Counted from the stretch's first letter, positions 35,685 to 45,541 are shown. The stretch: DNA of 64,000 bases from Deferribacteres bacterium (GCA_020633655.1 JACKDF010000005.1:310001-374000); one strand, 5' to 3'. Notes: generated by a model not told the origin, from the letters alone. Numbers and translations: made by a program.

Positions 35685-36422
35685 ATGATCCAGATTCAAA
35701 ACGTTTATAAATCTTTCGAAGACCAGCCCGTTTTAAGGGGAGTTACCCTCGATATAAAAAGAGGGAGCAGCCACATCATTATCGGACGAAGTGGTTGTGG
35801 TAAATCGGTTCTGCTTAAGCACATTGTTGGTTTGATGCGACCTGATTCAGGTGATATATTAATTGATGGCCATTCAATCGTCAACATGCGGCGGCGGGAC
35901 TTGTACAAAACCCGGATTAAAATCGGCATGCTTTTCCAGGGCGCTGCGCTGTTTGACTCGATGAACGTTGCCGAGAATGTCAGTCTTGGCGTTCGCGAGC
36001 ACAGACTTTTTCCCGCGAATGAAATCGATGATCGCGTCGCTGCCAAACTGGAATTGGTTAACTTGCCAGGTATTGAAAAAAAATTGCCTTCTGAATTATC
36101 CGGTGGCATGAAAAAACGTGTCGGTCTCGCTCGCGCTTTGATGATGGAACCGGAATACATGCTTTACGATGAACCAACAACAGGCCTCGATCCGGTGACA
36201 GCGGATGCAATTAACGATTTAATAAACAGTGTGCGTGATAAATTGGGGGTTACTTCAATAGTTGTTACCCACGACATGGCCAGTGCTTACAAGGTTGGCG
36301 ATTCGATTTCTATGCTGCATGAGGGGAATGTTATCTTTTCAGGCACACCCGAATCTATTCGCACCCATGAGGACCCTATTGTGCAAAATTTTATTACTGG
36401 AAGTAAAGTTGTAATGCACTAA
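35685..36422 (+). CDS. mlaF: MlaF-type ABC ATPase
   Basis: 245 residues, a complete ABC ATPase: Walker A GRSGCGKSVLLKHI, Q-loop MLFQGAALFDS, signature LSGGMKKRVGLARAL, Walker B YMLYDEPTTGLDP and H-loop VVTHDM. The FDSMNVAENV and KKRVGLARA features are those of the MlaF/Ttg2A group. It powers the MlaE permease encoded just upstream. Confidence 0.93.
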   Translation: MIQIQNVYKSFEDQPVLRGVTLDIKRGSSHIIIGRSGCGKSVLLKHIVGLMRPDSGDILIDGHSIVNMRRRDLYKTRIKIGMLFQGAALFDSMNVAENVSLGVREHRLFPANEIDDRVAAKLELVNLPGIEKKLPSELSGGMKKRVGLARALMMEPEYMLYDEPTTGLDPVTADAINDLINSVRDKLGVTSIVVTHDMASAYKVGDSISMLHEGNVIFSGTPESIRTHEDPIVQNFITGSKVVMH

Positions 36423-36451
36423 TTCTCTCGATACCCTGTTTTACGAGTGAA

Positions 36452-36632
36452 CTAGCCTGCTTTATTCGTAAATCCAAGATTGGGGGCTGTGTCAAAACAT
36501 GAATTAACGGCCGTAACTCGACATTTATGTCGTAAGTTTAAGCTTAAAAATGAGCGACATGAATGTCGAGTTACATGTTTTGACTCAGCCCCCATCGCTA
36601 ACTTTGAGCATTGTATGAATAAAGCAGGCTAG
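36452..36632. repeat. MITE-like palindromic element, copy 1
   Basis: 181 bases bounded by perfect 16-base inverted ends, CTAGCCTGCTTTATTC and GAATAAAGCAGGCTAG. Inside, GGGGGCTGTGTCAAAACATG (36482) pairs with a near-identical complement at 36574-36593, and a central TAACTCGACATTTATGTCG pairs with CGACATGAATGTCGAGTTA. It has no coding capacity. It sits between mlaF and radA. Confidence 0.8.
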
Positions 36633-36663
36633 ATGACGCAAATTTTTATTAAAATAATCCTGG

Positions 36664-38040
36664 ATGGAGCAGGTTATTAATCGCAAAAAAGAAAAGACCC
36701 AATTTGTTTGCCAAAGCTGTGGTTATGTTGCCATAAAATGGCTTGGCCGTTGTACCGAATGTGGCGCTTGGAATAGTTTTGTCGAAGAATCGGTGGTTGT
36801 ACAGAAAAGCCACCGGTCCGCACAGACTCGTGAAAAATCACAAGCCGTTCCGCTGCATAATATTACATCCCATGAAGATGAGCGAATCCTGTTCCAAAGT
36901 GCTGAATTAAATCGTGTTTTGGGGAATGGCCTTGTTAGGGGCTCCCTGGTGCTGATCGGAGGGGATCCGGGAATCGGTAAATCCACATTGCTGTTGCAGG
37001 AAGCAGCGGCCGCGGGAAAACCGGATTTTCAGGTTTTGTATATTTCCGGGGAAGAATCGAACCAACAAACCAAACTGCGAGCAACCCGCCTTGGACTCGA
37101 TTCGCAACACCTTTTATTGTTGGCAGAAACCAATCTTGAAGTCATTTTGCATGCCATTGAAGAATCGAAGCCGCAGCTGGTCATCGTCGATTCCGTACAG
37201 ACCATTTACCAGCCGGAAATGGAAAGTGCACCGGGAAGCATTTCACAAGTACGCGAATGTGCACTGCGATTTCTGGAGCTGGCAAAGAGTAAAAATGTCC
37301 CGGTGATTCTTGTTGGCCATGTTACGAAGGAAGGTTATCTCGCCGGGCCAAAAGTCCTGGAGCATATGGTAGATACACTGTTGCAATTTGAAGGCGACCG
37401 GCAACAGTTCTTTCGCATTTTACGCGCCGCGAAGAATCGATTCGGTTCAACCCGGGAAATTGGTATTTTTGAAATGCATGAGACGGGCATGATCGATGTT
37501 TCCAATCCCTCGGAAATATTCCTTAGCCAGCGCAGTAGCGAGGCCTCAGGATCTGCGGTTGTTTGTGCGATCGAAGGTACACGGCCAATTCTGGTAGAAG
37601 TACAGGCTTTGGTTACGAGCACAAATTACGGTACGCCGCAGCGCACTGCCACTGGTTTCGATAGCAAGCGTCTTGCCTTGCTTTTAGCCGTGCTGGAAAA
37701 ACGTATCGGTTTGCGTTTGGGCATGTACGACGTGTTTCTCAACGTAGCTGGCGGTGTGCGTTTGGATGAACCGGCTGTCGATCTTGGCATTGTTGTCGCA
37801 ATCGCTTCTTCCATGAAAAATGCAACGGTTCCACAGGACATGATTTTTATTGGTGAAGTTGGGCTAACAGGGGAAGTACGTTTTGTCCCTCAACTGGAAC
37901 AACGAATAAATGAAGCAGCAAAGTTAGGTTTTAAAAAAGCGGTCGTACCAAATCTTGGTGGGAAAAAAATCACTACCCCGAAAAATTTTGAGCTTATCGA
38001 AACAATTCGACTCGATGATTTGTTTGACCAGATATTCTAG
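36664..38040 (+). CDS. radA: DNA repair protein RadA (Sms)
   Basis: 458 residues with the three RadA parts: an N-terminal zinc finger (CQSCGYVAIKWLGRCTECG), the RecA-like core with Walker A GGDPGIGKSTLL and the RadA-specific AAKNRFGSTREIG, and a C-terminal Lon-like domain (GMYDVFLNVAGGVRLDEPA). It promotes branch migration in homologous recombination. Confidence 0.97.
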   Translation: MEQVINRKKEKTQFVCQSCGYVAIKWLGRCTECGAWNSFVEESVVVQKSHRSAQTREKSQAVPLHNITSHEDERILFQSAELNRVLGNGLVRGSLVLIGGDPGIGKSTLLLQEAAAAGKPDFQVLYISGEESNQQTKLRATRLGLDSQHLLLLAETNLEVILHAIEESKPQLVIVDSVQTIYQPEMESAPGSISQVRECALRFLELAKSKNVPVILVGHVTKEGYLAGPKVLEHMVDTLLQFEGDRQQFFRILRAAKNRFGSTREIGIFEMHETGMIDVSNPSEIFLSQRSSEASGSAVVCAIEGTRPILVEVQALVTSTNYGTPQRTATGFDSKRLALLLAVLEKRIGLRLGMYDVFLNVAGGVRLDEPAVDLGIVVAIASSMKNATVPQDMIFIGEVGLTGEVRFVPQLEQRINEAAKLGFKKAVVPNLGGKKITTPKNFELIETIRLDDLFDQIF

Positions 38041-38067
38041 ACTTTATTCACTTTATATGGAAATATT

Positions 38068-39213
38068 TTGAGTTCTCAATTCAACTTCCAACTCAAACAC
38101 ACAGACCAAAATTCCAAAGCACGCCGGGGTAAAATAAGTACAGCTCATGGTGATATTGAAACGCCGGTTTTTATGCCGGTGGGCACGCAAGCCTCCGTCA
38201 AATCCCTGAGCCCCCACGAACTTGTCGATGCCGGCAGCCAGATTATTCTCGGAAATACTTATCATCTTTACTTGCGGCCCGGAACCGAACTTTTGCGCCA
38301 GGCTGGCGGACTGCACAAGTTTGCTAACTGGGATAAACCGATGCTGACGGACAGCGGGGGGTACCAGGTATTCAGTCTCGCCGGACTTCGAAAAATCCAC
38401 GAAGATGGCGTGCGCTTTCAATCCCACATCGATGGCAGTTACCACGATTTTACCCCGGAAAATGTCATGGAAATGCAGCGCCTCATCGGTGCAGATATCC
38501 TCATGGCCTTCGATGAATGCCCGCCTCATGATGCCGACGAAAATTACGTGGCACGTTCCAATGCGGTGACTGTCGAATGGGCCAGACGTTGCAAAGTTGC
38601 GTGGCTGGAAAATGAGCCGGAGTATGGCTATTCACAGGCGTTGTTTGGTATTGTACAGGGTGGCACATTCGAAAAATTGCGGCGGCAAAGTGCTGAGCAA
38701 CTGGTGGAACTTGAACTACCCGGTTATTCGATTGGCGGTCTTTCTGTTGGTGAACCCGCACCGGCGATGTATGCCATGACGGAAGTGGCAACAGAGGTAT
38801 TGCCAATCGATAAGCCACGATATCTCATGGGCGTGGGCAAACCGGAAAATCTCGTCGAAGCTGTCAATCTTGGTGTCGATATGTTTGATTGCGTCATGCC
38901 GACCCGCAATGGCCGCAAAGGGCAGGCGTTTACCTGGCAGGGAACCCTCAATTTGAAGAATGCGCAATTCAAGGATGATTTTCATCCCATCGATGAGAAG
39001 TGCCGTTGTTATGCTTGTCAGCATTTCACCCGTGCTTATATTCGCCATTTATTGCAAGCCAACGAACTTTTCGTCATGCGTCTGGTCAGCTTACACAATA
39101 TTCAATTTTACCACAATTTAATGGCCGGGATGCGGGAAGCAATTGAACAAAATCGTTTTGTCGCGTGGCGGAAGGAGTTTTATTCGCGTTACAGGTCGGG
39201 TGATAAGGAGTAA
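38068..39213 (+). CDS. tgt: Queuine tRNA-ribosyltransferase
   Basis: 381 residues from a TTG start. Catalytic and substrate motifs are TDSGGYQVFSLAGLRKI, FDECPPHDAD, GIVQGGTFEKLR and MPTRNGRKGQAFTW; the zinc site is CRCYACQHFTRAYIRHLL. It exchanges guanine for queuine or preQ1 at position 34 of tRNAs. It heads the tgt-yajC-def-fmt-rsmB run. Confidence 0.96.
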   Translation: MSSQFNFQLKHTDQNSKARRGKISTAHGDIETPVFMPVGTQASVKSLSPHELVDAGSQIILGNTYHLYLRPGTELLRQAGGLHKFANWDKPMLTDSGGYQVFSLAGLRKIHEDGVRFQSHIDGSYHDFTPENVMEMQRLIGADILMAFDECPPHDADENYVARSNAVTVEWARRCKVAWLENEPEYGYSQALFGIVQGGTFEKLRRQSAEQLVELELPGYSIGGLSVGEPAPAMYAMTEVATEVLPIDKPRYLMGVGKPENLVEAVNLGVDMFDCVMPTRNGRKGQAFTWQGTLNLKNAQFKDDFHPIDEKCRCYACQHFTRAYIRHLLQANELFVMRLVSLHNIQFYHNLMAGMREAIEQNRFVAWRKEFYSRYRSGDKE

Positions 39214-39321
39214 AACCCGGATTACTTACCGTTAAACTCCTTGTTTCTTTTTTTATTTTAAATTTTAAATTAATGAGCTGAGAAAAAAACAATATTCAAA
39301 AAAACAAAAACGGAGAAAGCA

Positions 39322-39636
39322 GTGGAACTTTTGAACACATTTCTTTTTATGGGCACGCAACCTGGACAGGGAGCGGCCAATCCAATAGGGACTTTTTTGC
39401 CAATCGTTCTGATATTTGGCGTCATGTATTTCTTTATGATCCGCCCGCAGATGAAAAAACAAAAGGAGCATACAAATATGCTCGCAAGTCTTGAAAAAGG
39501 GGATAAAATCGTGACTTCCGGTGGAATCTTCGGCAAAATTGTCGGTGTAAAAGAGAATGCCTTTACGATAGAAATTGGTAAAGACAATAAAATCGATATT
39601 TTGAAATCAGCTGTGTCACAAAAGTTGGAGAGTTAA
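39322..39636 (+). CDS. yajC: Sec translocase accessory protein YajC
   Basis: 104 residues from a GTG with GGAG upstream. One membrane helix (FLPIVLIFGVMYFFMIRPQ) ends in the family motif IRPQMKKQKEH, followed by GDKIVTSGGIFGKIVGV. It associates with SecDF. It follows tgt, as in many bacteria, but secD/secF are not next to it. Confidence 0.95.
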   Translation: MELLNTFLFMGTQPGQGAANPIGTFLPIVLIFGVMYFFMIRPQMKKQKEHTNMLASLEKGDKIVTSGGIFGKIVGVKENAFTIEIGKDNKIDILKSAVSQKLES

Positions 39637-40185
39637 ATGGCCCTTTTGCCCATTCGAAAATATGGCGATCCGGTTCTTCGTGCGAAAGCCAAACCGGTAG
39701 AAATATTTGACGAATCATTAGCGACTCTTGCAGAGGATATGATCGAAACGATGCGTGATGCGGAAGGCATTGGGCTTGCGGCACCACAGATTGGTCAGTC
39801 CCTTTGTTTAATTGTCGTCGATATGGCATTAATTGAGGAAGGGAAGGAAGCAGTCGCCTACGTTAATCCTGTCATTCAGGAACGGTACGGCGAAAAATAC
39901 ACCATTGAGGAAGGCTGCCTGAGCATTCCGGGAATCACGGAAAATGTCACACGTGAACAAAATATTCGCTTAACCTACCAGGATTTAGCCGGCAATGAAC
40001 ACGAAGAAGAATGCAGTGATACTTTGGCTCGTGTAATCATGCATGAAGTTGACCACTTGCTTGGTGTATTTTTTACAGATCATCTCGGCTCGATGCGGTT
40101 GCGTATGTTGAGCAAAAAACTCAACGCTTTGCAATTCGAAGCGCAAAAAGAACTCATTGAATTTCGCAAATTGGGGCTTGCTTAG
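39637..40185 (+). CDS. def: Peptide deformylase
   Basis: 182 residues. The three PDF motifs are GIGLAAPQIGQSL, EEGCLSIPG and IMHEVDHLLGVFF (HExxH). It removes the formyl group from nascent proteins. It starts immediately after the yajC stop and is followed directly by fmt. Confidence 0.97.
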   Translation: MALLPIRKYGDPVLRAKAKPVEIFDESLATLAEDMIETMRDAEGIGLAAPQIGQSLCLIVVDMALIEEGKEAVAYVNPVIQERYGEKYTIEEGCLSIPGITENVTREQNIRLTYQDLAGNEHEEECSDTLARVIMHEVDHLLGVFFTDHLGSMRLRMLSKKLNALQFEAQKELIEFRKLGLA

Positions 40186-41124
40186 ATGGCGCGTATCGTA
40201 TTCATGGGTACGCCGGATTTTGCTGTTGCCAGTGCCCAGACATTATTTGAAGCTGGGCATGAAATTGTTGCAGTCGTCACTGTGCCCGATAAAAAAGCTG
40301 GCAGGGGAAATAATTTACATGAATCAGCCATGAAGGTTTGGGCAAAGGAACACAAAATTCCGGTTCATCAACCAATTGACTTGAGCGCAGAATCATTCAT
40401 CGAACAATTGAAAGCATGCCAGGCTGATTTATTCATCGTTGTTGCCTTTCGAATTCTGCCGCGTCCGGTTTTTACGATTCCCCCACGAGGAACAATTAAT
40501 TTGCATGGTTCTCTGTTGCCTGCTTATCGTGGAGCTGCACCGATTAACTGGGCAATTATAAATGGTGAATCCGTCACTGGCGTTACAACATTTTTAATCG
40601 ATGCAAAAGTTGATACCGGTGAGATGTTGCTGCAGGAAAAAATCCCCATCGGGGAAAATGAAAACTTCGGTGAGCTCTATGATCGCATGAAAGTCATTGG
40701 TGCCAGGCTTTTGCTAACGACCGTTGAAAAATGGATGCAAAAGGAAATCGAATCGGAGAGACAGGATGGGGACGTCACGAAAGCGCCGAAAATTACCCAG
40801 GAAACTTGCGAAATTATCTGGTATAAAAGCGCAAAACAAATCCAAAATCTTGTTCGCGGTCTGGCTCCCATTCCAACAGCATTTACCTGGTACAAACAAA
40901 AACGTCTAAAAATTTATCAGTGCGAAGTACTCGATGGCCGTGCTGAAAAAGCGCCGGGAACCATTATCACCGCGGATGCGAAAAATGGTGTGCTGGCCGT
41001 TGCCACAAGGGCTGGCCTGCTGCATCTCACCGAAGTTCAGCTGGAGGGGAAAAAACGTTTACCTGTGGCTGATTTTCTCCGAGGCAATCAAATTAAACCA
41101 GGGGAAAGGTTTGGCGCTGCATAA
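40186..41124 (+). CDS. fmt: Methionyl-tRNA formyltransferase
   Basis: 312 residues. The N-terminal formyltransferase domain has FMGTPDFAVASAQTL and the folate-binding LHGSLLPAYRGAAPINWAI; the C-terminal tRNA-binding domain follows from about residue 205. It formylates initiator Met-tRNA, the step that Def reverses on proteins. Starts directly after def and overlaps rsmB by 14 bases. Confidence 0.97.
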   Translation: MARIVFMGTPDFAVASAQTLFEAGHEIVAVVTVPDKKAGRGNNLHESAMKVWAKEHKIPVHQPIDLSAESFIEQLKACQADLFIVVAFRILPRPVFTIPPRGTINLHGSLLPAYRGAAPINWAIINGESVTGVTTFLIDAKVDTGEMLLQEKIPIGENENFGELYDRMKVIGARLLLTTVEKWMQKEIESERQDGDVTKAPKITQETCEIIWYKSAKQIQNLVRGLAPIPTAFTWYKQKRLKIYQCEVLDGRAEKAPGTIITADAKNGVLAVATRAGLLHLTEVQLEGKKRLPVADFLRGNQIKPGERFGAA

Positions 41125-42427
41125 AAACAACACGCGTTTGCTCGCAGTGGAACTCCTGAGCACGAATGAAATCGAAGGGGATTATATAAATCATCTCATT
41201 GAAAAATCGCGTGGTTTTCAACAACTTTCTCCACTGGATCGGGCCCTGTGTCTGGAAATCGTTTATGGCGTGTTGCGTAACAAACGCCATCTCGATGCTG
41301 TTATAAAAAATTATATTACAAGGGGCTATGCATCTTTTTCGAGCCAATTGAAAAATATACTGCGCACGGCCTTTTATCAGCTTTTATTTTTAGAAAAAAT
41401 CCCTGATTATGCTGTACTTTCTGAATCAGTGGAAATCGCGAAGCGCACTGTTTCTTTGCGCTACGCCCGGCTGGTCAATGGGGTATTACGCAATTTTCAG
41501 CGAAATCCTTATCGTCTGGAAAAGCCAAAGGATGATAATTTATCCGCTTTAGCCGAGTACTACAGTCATCCCGAATGGCTGGTGAAACAATTTGCCCGGC
41601 AGTTTGGCAAAAATGAACTACAGGCTTTTTTGATTGCAAACAACCAAACCCAATCCGTCTATGTCCGACGCCTGAAGGACATGAAAATGACCGATGCCTT
41701 TTCCGAATTTCTTGAACCTGTAGCAGATTTCCCTCGCTATTTTGAAGTAAAATCGCACTCGGCATTGCAGAATATACCCGGATGGAAAGACGGCGCTTTT
41801 TGTGTGCAGGATCCCGGTTCCGGTATGGCAATTGAATTACTGGCACCACAAGCCGGGGAGACAATTGTCGATTTGTGCGCGGCACCCGGAGGAAAAACAA
41901 TGGCGATTTCCGCTTTGGTTGGTGAGAAGGGACATGTGGTGGCTGTTGAATCGGTGAAAAAACGTTTGAATATCCTTGAAGAAAATACAGCCAAAACTGG
42001 ATTTGAAAATGTGAAATCTATTCTGGCAGACGCACGCGAGTTTAAGACACAACCAGCCGATGCAGTTCTCATCGATGCGCCATGCAGTGGTTTAGGGGTT
42101 ATGGCCCGGCGAGCCGATCTGCGATGGCAAAGAAAACCCTACGATTTAAAACCATTAGTTCAACTTCAAAAAGAGATACTTGCCAATGCGGCGACCCTTG
42201 TGAAACCTGGCGGACGCCTGGTTTATTCAACTTGTACTATTGATAAATCGGAGAACGAGGAAGTCATAGCAGATTTTTTAGAAAAAAATTCGCATTTTAC
42301 TATCGAAAAAGCCACTGAATTCATCGATAAAAAGTATGTAACCAACAATGGCTTTGTTCGTACATGGCCGCACAAACATGCGATCGATGGGAGCTTTTCA
42401 GCACGTTTGCGAAGAAATAATAATTAA
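41111..42427 (+). CDS. rsmB: 16S rRNA (cytosine967-C5)-methyltransferase
   Basis: About 438 residues from a TTG at 41111, selected because AGGGG lies 6 bases upstream and the family N-terminus begins here (ARx-like LLAVELLSTNEIEGDYINHLI). An NusB-like N-domain is followed by a SAM-dependent methyltransferase with DLCAAPGGKTMAIS, motif IV DAPCSGLGVMARRADLRW and the catalytic Cys in VYSTCTIDKSENEE. The longer frame that extends upstream inside fmt is not coding. Confidence 0.92.
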   Translation: MALHKNNTRLLAVELLSTNEIEGDYINHLIEKSRGFQQLSPLDRALCLEIVYGVLRNKRHLDAVIKNYITRGYASFSSQLKNILRTAFYQLLFLEKIPDYAVLSESVEIAKRTVSLRYARLVNGVLRNFQRNPYRLEKPKDDNLSALAEYYSHPEWLVKQFARQFGKNELQAFLIANNQTQSVYVRRLKDMKMTDAFSEFLEPVADFPRYFEVKSHSALQNIPGWKDGAFCVQDPGSGMAIELLAPQAGETIVDLCAAPGGKTMAISALVGEKGHVVAVESVKKRLNILEENTAKTGFENVKSILADAREFKTQPADAVLIDAPCSGLGVMARRADLRWQRKPYDLKPLVQLQKEILANAATLVKPGGRLVYSTCTIDKSENEEVIADFLEKNSHFTIEKATEFIDKKYVTNNGFVRTWPHKHAIDGSFSARLRRNNN

Positions 42428-42440
42428 CATGGAATAAGTG

Positions 42441-43196
42441 ATGAATATCATTCTGGACAAAATAAAATCTCTCTGGTATTACAAATTTATCCGTGTCACA
42501 GTATACCTTTTTGCCGCGATGGTTGTCTTTGGATTTCTCATGGATCTCATCGTCATGCCCATTTATACGAAACATGGTGAAGCAATTCCATTGCCGGATG
42601 TAACGAAAATTCGGTATGAAGATGCAAAGCGTGCGCTGGCGGCAGAAGGATTTGTTATCGTCAAAAGCGAAGAGCGATACGACTCACGTTTTCCAATGGG
42701 TTATGTCATCAAGCAAGTACCCGAGCCGGGAGCGACGGTGAAATCAGGCCGCCGAGTTAGCGTTATTCTCAGCAAAGGAGAACGCCGCTTTGAAATGCCG
42801 AAGATCGTTGGCATCTCTGACCGGGACAGCAAACTGGTGCTCTCGCGTTTTGGACTTCGACTTGGTAAAAAGAACTATGAATATTCCAGTTATTATCCCA
42901 AAGGTGTGGTGACACGGCAATCCATCACTCCCGGTGTGGAAGTGCCGATGAACACATTTATCGATTTGACCATCAGTCTGGGTTCTGTTCCGAGTGTCTT
43001 CATCGTGCCCTCGGTGGAAGGGCGAACACTGGACGATGCGCGGGATATCATTGAGCAGGCAGGTTTGCAGATCGGCTCAATTCGCTACCAGCCAATGAAT
43101 GCGTTGTTGCCGGAAACGGTGATAAAGCAATCGCTGCAAAGTGGCACCGAAGTACCCAAGGATACGATGATCAATCTTGTCGTATCGAGTTTGTAG
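42441..43196 (+). CDS. PASTA-domain membrane protein
   Basis: 251 residues. A short cytoplasmic N-terminus and one membrane helix (about residues 16-38) are followed by three PASTA repeats, each with the V/I-P-x-V...A...L pattern and ending in xVSKGER-like or VVSS-like segments. Such proteins resemble the extracellular half of PknB-type kinases without the kinase. It probably binds cell-wall material. The gene follows rsmB closely. Confidence 0.85.
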   Translation: MNIILDKIKSLWYYKFIRVTVYLFAAMVVFGFLMDLIVMPIYTKHGEAIPLPDVTKIRYEDAKRALAAEGFVIVKSEERYDSRFPMGYVIKQVPEPGATVKSGRRVSVILSKGERRFEMPKIVGISDRDSKLVLSRFGLRLGKKNYEYSSYYPKGVVTRQSITPGVEVPMNTFIDLTISLGSVPSVFIVPSVEGRTLDDARDIIEQAGLQIGSIRYQPMNALLPETVIKQSLQSGTEVPKDTMINLVVSSL

Positions 43197-43281
43197 TAGA
43201 ACTTGACAACCGGTCAATTAATCTTTATATTCAAATTCAAATTTACGGCATTTCCCCGATTTATACAGGTCGAGGTGACTC

Positions 43282-43752
43282 ATGAAATTTACCAAAGCAG
43301 ACATCGAGAATATAGCAGAAGCACTTAATGCGACATACAAAGATATGGGCACCAATTATCGTCTCACCATTACTGGTGAAGAGGACAGACGAATTAGCCT
43401 CGAAATTTACCCGCACACCAAAATCGGGAGTCATGAAGGCAGCCTGCTCATCGTTTATACCTCAAGTGCCTTTCTGCAATTGCAATTTTGTACCGGCTAT
43501 GTCATCAGTAAAATGCTGGGGGAAGTCACCTTTGTCGCGCAACACATGGGGCGGATTAGCGGACTCATAGTCGAAGCGGGCGCTGGATGCTCCCTTTACT
43601 CAAACGTAGATGAATCTGTGCTTTCCGGTGATTTCACACGTCTCGGTCCGGAAGTGATGATGTCGAGTATCGCTCTTTCCTTATCAGAGCATCTGCTCGG
43701 AAGCGGTGATGAGCGCCTTGACGCCGATGCACTTGTTGATGGAGATGACTGA
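43282..43752 (+). CDS. Conserved-looking protein of unknown function
   Basis: 156 residues, no signal peptide or membrane segment. It reads as a compact alpha/beta protein (LTITGEEDRRISLEIYP, then LLIVYTSSAFLQLQFCTGYV) with an acidic C-terminal tail. GAGGTGA lies 6 bases before the ATG. It sits 21 bases before the xer gene and may be co-transcribed with it. I do not recognise the family. Confidence 0.65.
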   Translation: MKFTKADIENIAEALNATYKDMGTNYRLTITGEEDRRISLEIYPHTKIGSHEGSLLIVYTSSAFLQLQFCTGYVISKMLGEVTFVAQHMGRISGLIVEAGAGCSLYSNVDESVLSGDFTRLGPEVMMSSIALSLSEHLLGSGDERLDADALVDGDD

Positions 43753-43773
43753 CGGGTATCACCGCAGCTTTTT

Positions 43774-44721
43774 ATGAAAATGTCGCAACGACAAGATTTC
43801 CTGTCTGAACTCATCGATGAGTTTTTAGCTTTCCTTGCTGCTGAAAAAAATCTGGCGCAAAATACAATTGAAGCCTACGGCCTCGATCTTGCCCACTACC
43901 ACACCTGGCTCAGCGAAAAAAAAGTTCCTTCCCTCAACGCAATCGAAACGAAAGACATACGCGAATTTTTATCTGCCCTCGACGAATTAGAGCTTGCTGA
44001 AGCAACGGTTGCGCGCAAATGCGCAGCGATTCGCATGTTCCATCGCTACGTACACGCTGAAAACTATTGTGCCTCTGATCCCGCTCAATTAATTTCCTAT
44101 AAACGCCGCAAAAGTTATTTGCCGGATGTACTGGAAATACACGAAATTGAAGCTGTTTTTGATTGTGTCGTCCCGGATACTGCTTTGGGATTACGCGACA
44201 TGGCCCTTCTGGAATTTTTATATGGAACCGGATGCAGAATATCCGAGGCACTGAATTTTGAACGCAGTGATTACTTTGCTGAAGAGAGTTTTGTGCAATT
44301 GACTGGCAAAGGCCGCAAAACACGGCTTGTGCCGATAGGGGAGGTGGCTGTTCAGGCTATGCAGGATTATCTGCGCTACGGCCGTCCCGAATTGGCAAAT
44401 CCTTTTATTTCACAGGATGTCGTTTTCCTCAATAATCGCGGACGAAAACTTTCCCGCATGGGGGCATGGAAAATTATACGAAAATATCTGGAAGCCGCCA
44501 AAATTGAAAAACATGCGTCCCCGCATACTTTCCGCCACAGCTTCGCAACCCATTTGCTCGAAGGAGGCGCTGATTTACGCGCTGTCCAGGAGATGCTTGG
44601 GCACGCCAGTATTTCCACGACTCAGATTTACACCCATATAGATCGCAGTTTTTTGCACACAGTCATACGTGATTTCCATCCGTTGGAGCAGCGCGGCAGG
44701 ATGAAATCCAAATCGAAATAA
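43774..44721 (+). CDS. xerD: Tyrosine recombinase XerC/XerD type
   Basis: 315 residues. The N-terminal SAM-like core-binding domain leads to a catalytic domain with Arg in YGTGCRISEAL, Lys in TGKGRKTRLVP, the HxxR in SPHTFRHSFATHLLEGGAD, then LGHASISTTQIYTHID with the Tyr nucleophile. It lacks the extra helix insert that marks integron integrases. Chromosome dimer resolution at dif is the expected role. XerC and XerD cannot be separated with certainty. Confidence 0.9.
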   Translation: MKMSQRQDFLSELIDEFLAFLAAEKNLAQNTIEAYGLDLAHYHTWLSEKKVPSLNAIETKDIREFLSALDELELAEATVARKCAAIRMFHRYVHAENYCASDPAQLISYKRRKSYLPDVLEIHEIEAVFDCVVPDTALGLRDMALLEFLYGTGCRISEALNFERSDYFAEESFVQLTGKGRKTRLVPIGEVAVQAMQDYLRYGRPELANPFISQDVVFLNNRGRKLSRMGAWKIIRKYLEAAKIEKHASPHTFRHSFATHLLEGGADLRAVQEMLGHASISTTQIYTHIDRSFLHTVIRDFHPLEQRGRMKSKSK

Positions 44722-44730
44722 GGAGTGAGT

Positions 44731-45495
44731 ATGATACTCGCAATGGATGTCGGTAACACCAATATAACTTTAGGATTATACGAAAACGGCCAGCTGACCC
44801 AGAGCTGGCGCCTTTCGAGCCAGGTGGCCCGCACGGAAGATGAAATATGGGTGTTTATGAACATGCTCGGGCGAGGTGCCAATATTGATCTCAGCGAAGT
44901 GCATGGCATAGCCCTGGGCTCCGTTGTCCCCTCGGTGACTGTGTCATTGTTACGTCTGATCAACAAACACCTGAAGGTCAAAGTTGTGGAAGTCTCATCG
45001 GATATTGAGTTGGGCATAACCATAAAGAACGTTGATCCCCACACGGTTGGTGCGGACCGTATTTGCAATGCCGTGGCGGGCTTTGAAAAATATGGCGGCC
45101 CTCTCGTCATTGTGGATTTTGGGACGGCAACCACCTTTGATATCGTTTCGGATTTGGGCGAATACCTTGGGGGAATTATCGCTCCCGGCGTGGAAAGCAC
45201 TGCAAAGAGCCTGCACCATCTCGCTGCCAAACTGCCTATGGTTGATTTAAAATTTCCCGAAAACATAGTCGGTCGCTCCACGGAAAGCAGCATGCAGTCG
45301 GGTTTGATGTTTGGTGGCGCGGAAATGGTCGAAGGCCTTTTGCGCCGATTGCGTGGTGAAATGGGAGAAAATATCCGGGTTATCGCAACGGGCGGTTTGG
45401 CGCCGGTCTTGTTGCCGGAGTTGCCTTCAGTAGAAAAGGTCGAACCAACTTTGACGCTCAGGGGTTTGTATGAGATTTATTTGAAAAACAGGTGA
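44731..45495 (+). CDS. coaX: Type III pantothenate kinase
   Basis: 254 residues from the ATG at 44731, with AAGGAG 6-7 bases upstream. ASKHA-fold motifs are MILAMDVGNTNITLGLYENG, then GADRICNAVAGFEKY and IVDFGTATTFDIV. It makes 4'-phosphopantothenate, the first step of CoA synthesis. It begins 9 bases after the xer stop. Confidence 0.96.
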   Translation: MILAMDVGNTNITLGLYENGQLTQSWRLSSQVARTEDEIWVFMNMLGRGANIDLSEVHGIALGSVVPSVTVSLLRLINKHLKVKVVEVSSDIELGITIKNVDPHTVGADRICNAVAGFEKYGGPLVIVDFGTATTFDIVSDLGEYLGGIIAPGVESTAKSLHHLAAKLPMVDLKFPENIVGRSTESSMQSGLMFGGAEMVEGLLRRLRGEMGENIRVIATGGLAPVLLPELPSVEKVEPTLTLRGLYEIYLKNR

Positions 45496-45541
45496 GCTTT
45501 TTAGCAAAGCGTAAGCAGCAGGGTAGGTTTATGAGTCAGCC

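Noticed and set aside
40934..41110. Upstream extension of the rsmB frame inside fmt
   Set aside because: It overlaps the conserved fmt C-terminal domain in another frame and does not look like RsmB; a TTG with a ribosome site at 41111 fits better.
43774..44721. Tyrosine recombinase as the integron integrase IntI for the attC-like sites
   Set aside because: The sequence between the Lys motif and HxxR lacks the IntI-specific extra helix, and it lies next to coaX in a housekeeping run, so XerC/D is the better call.
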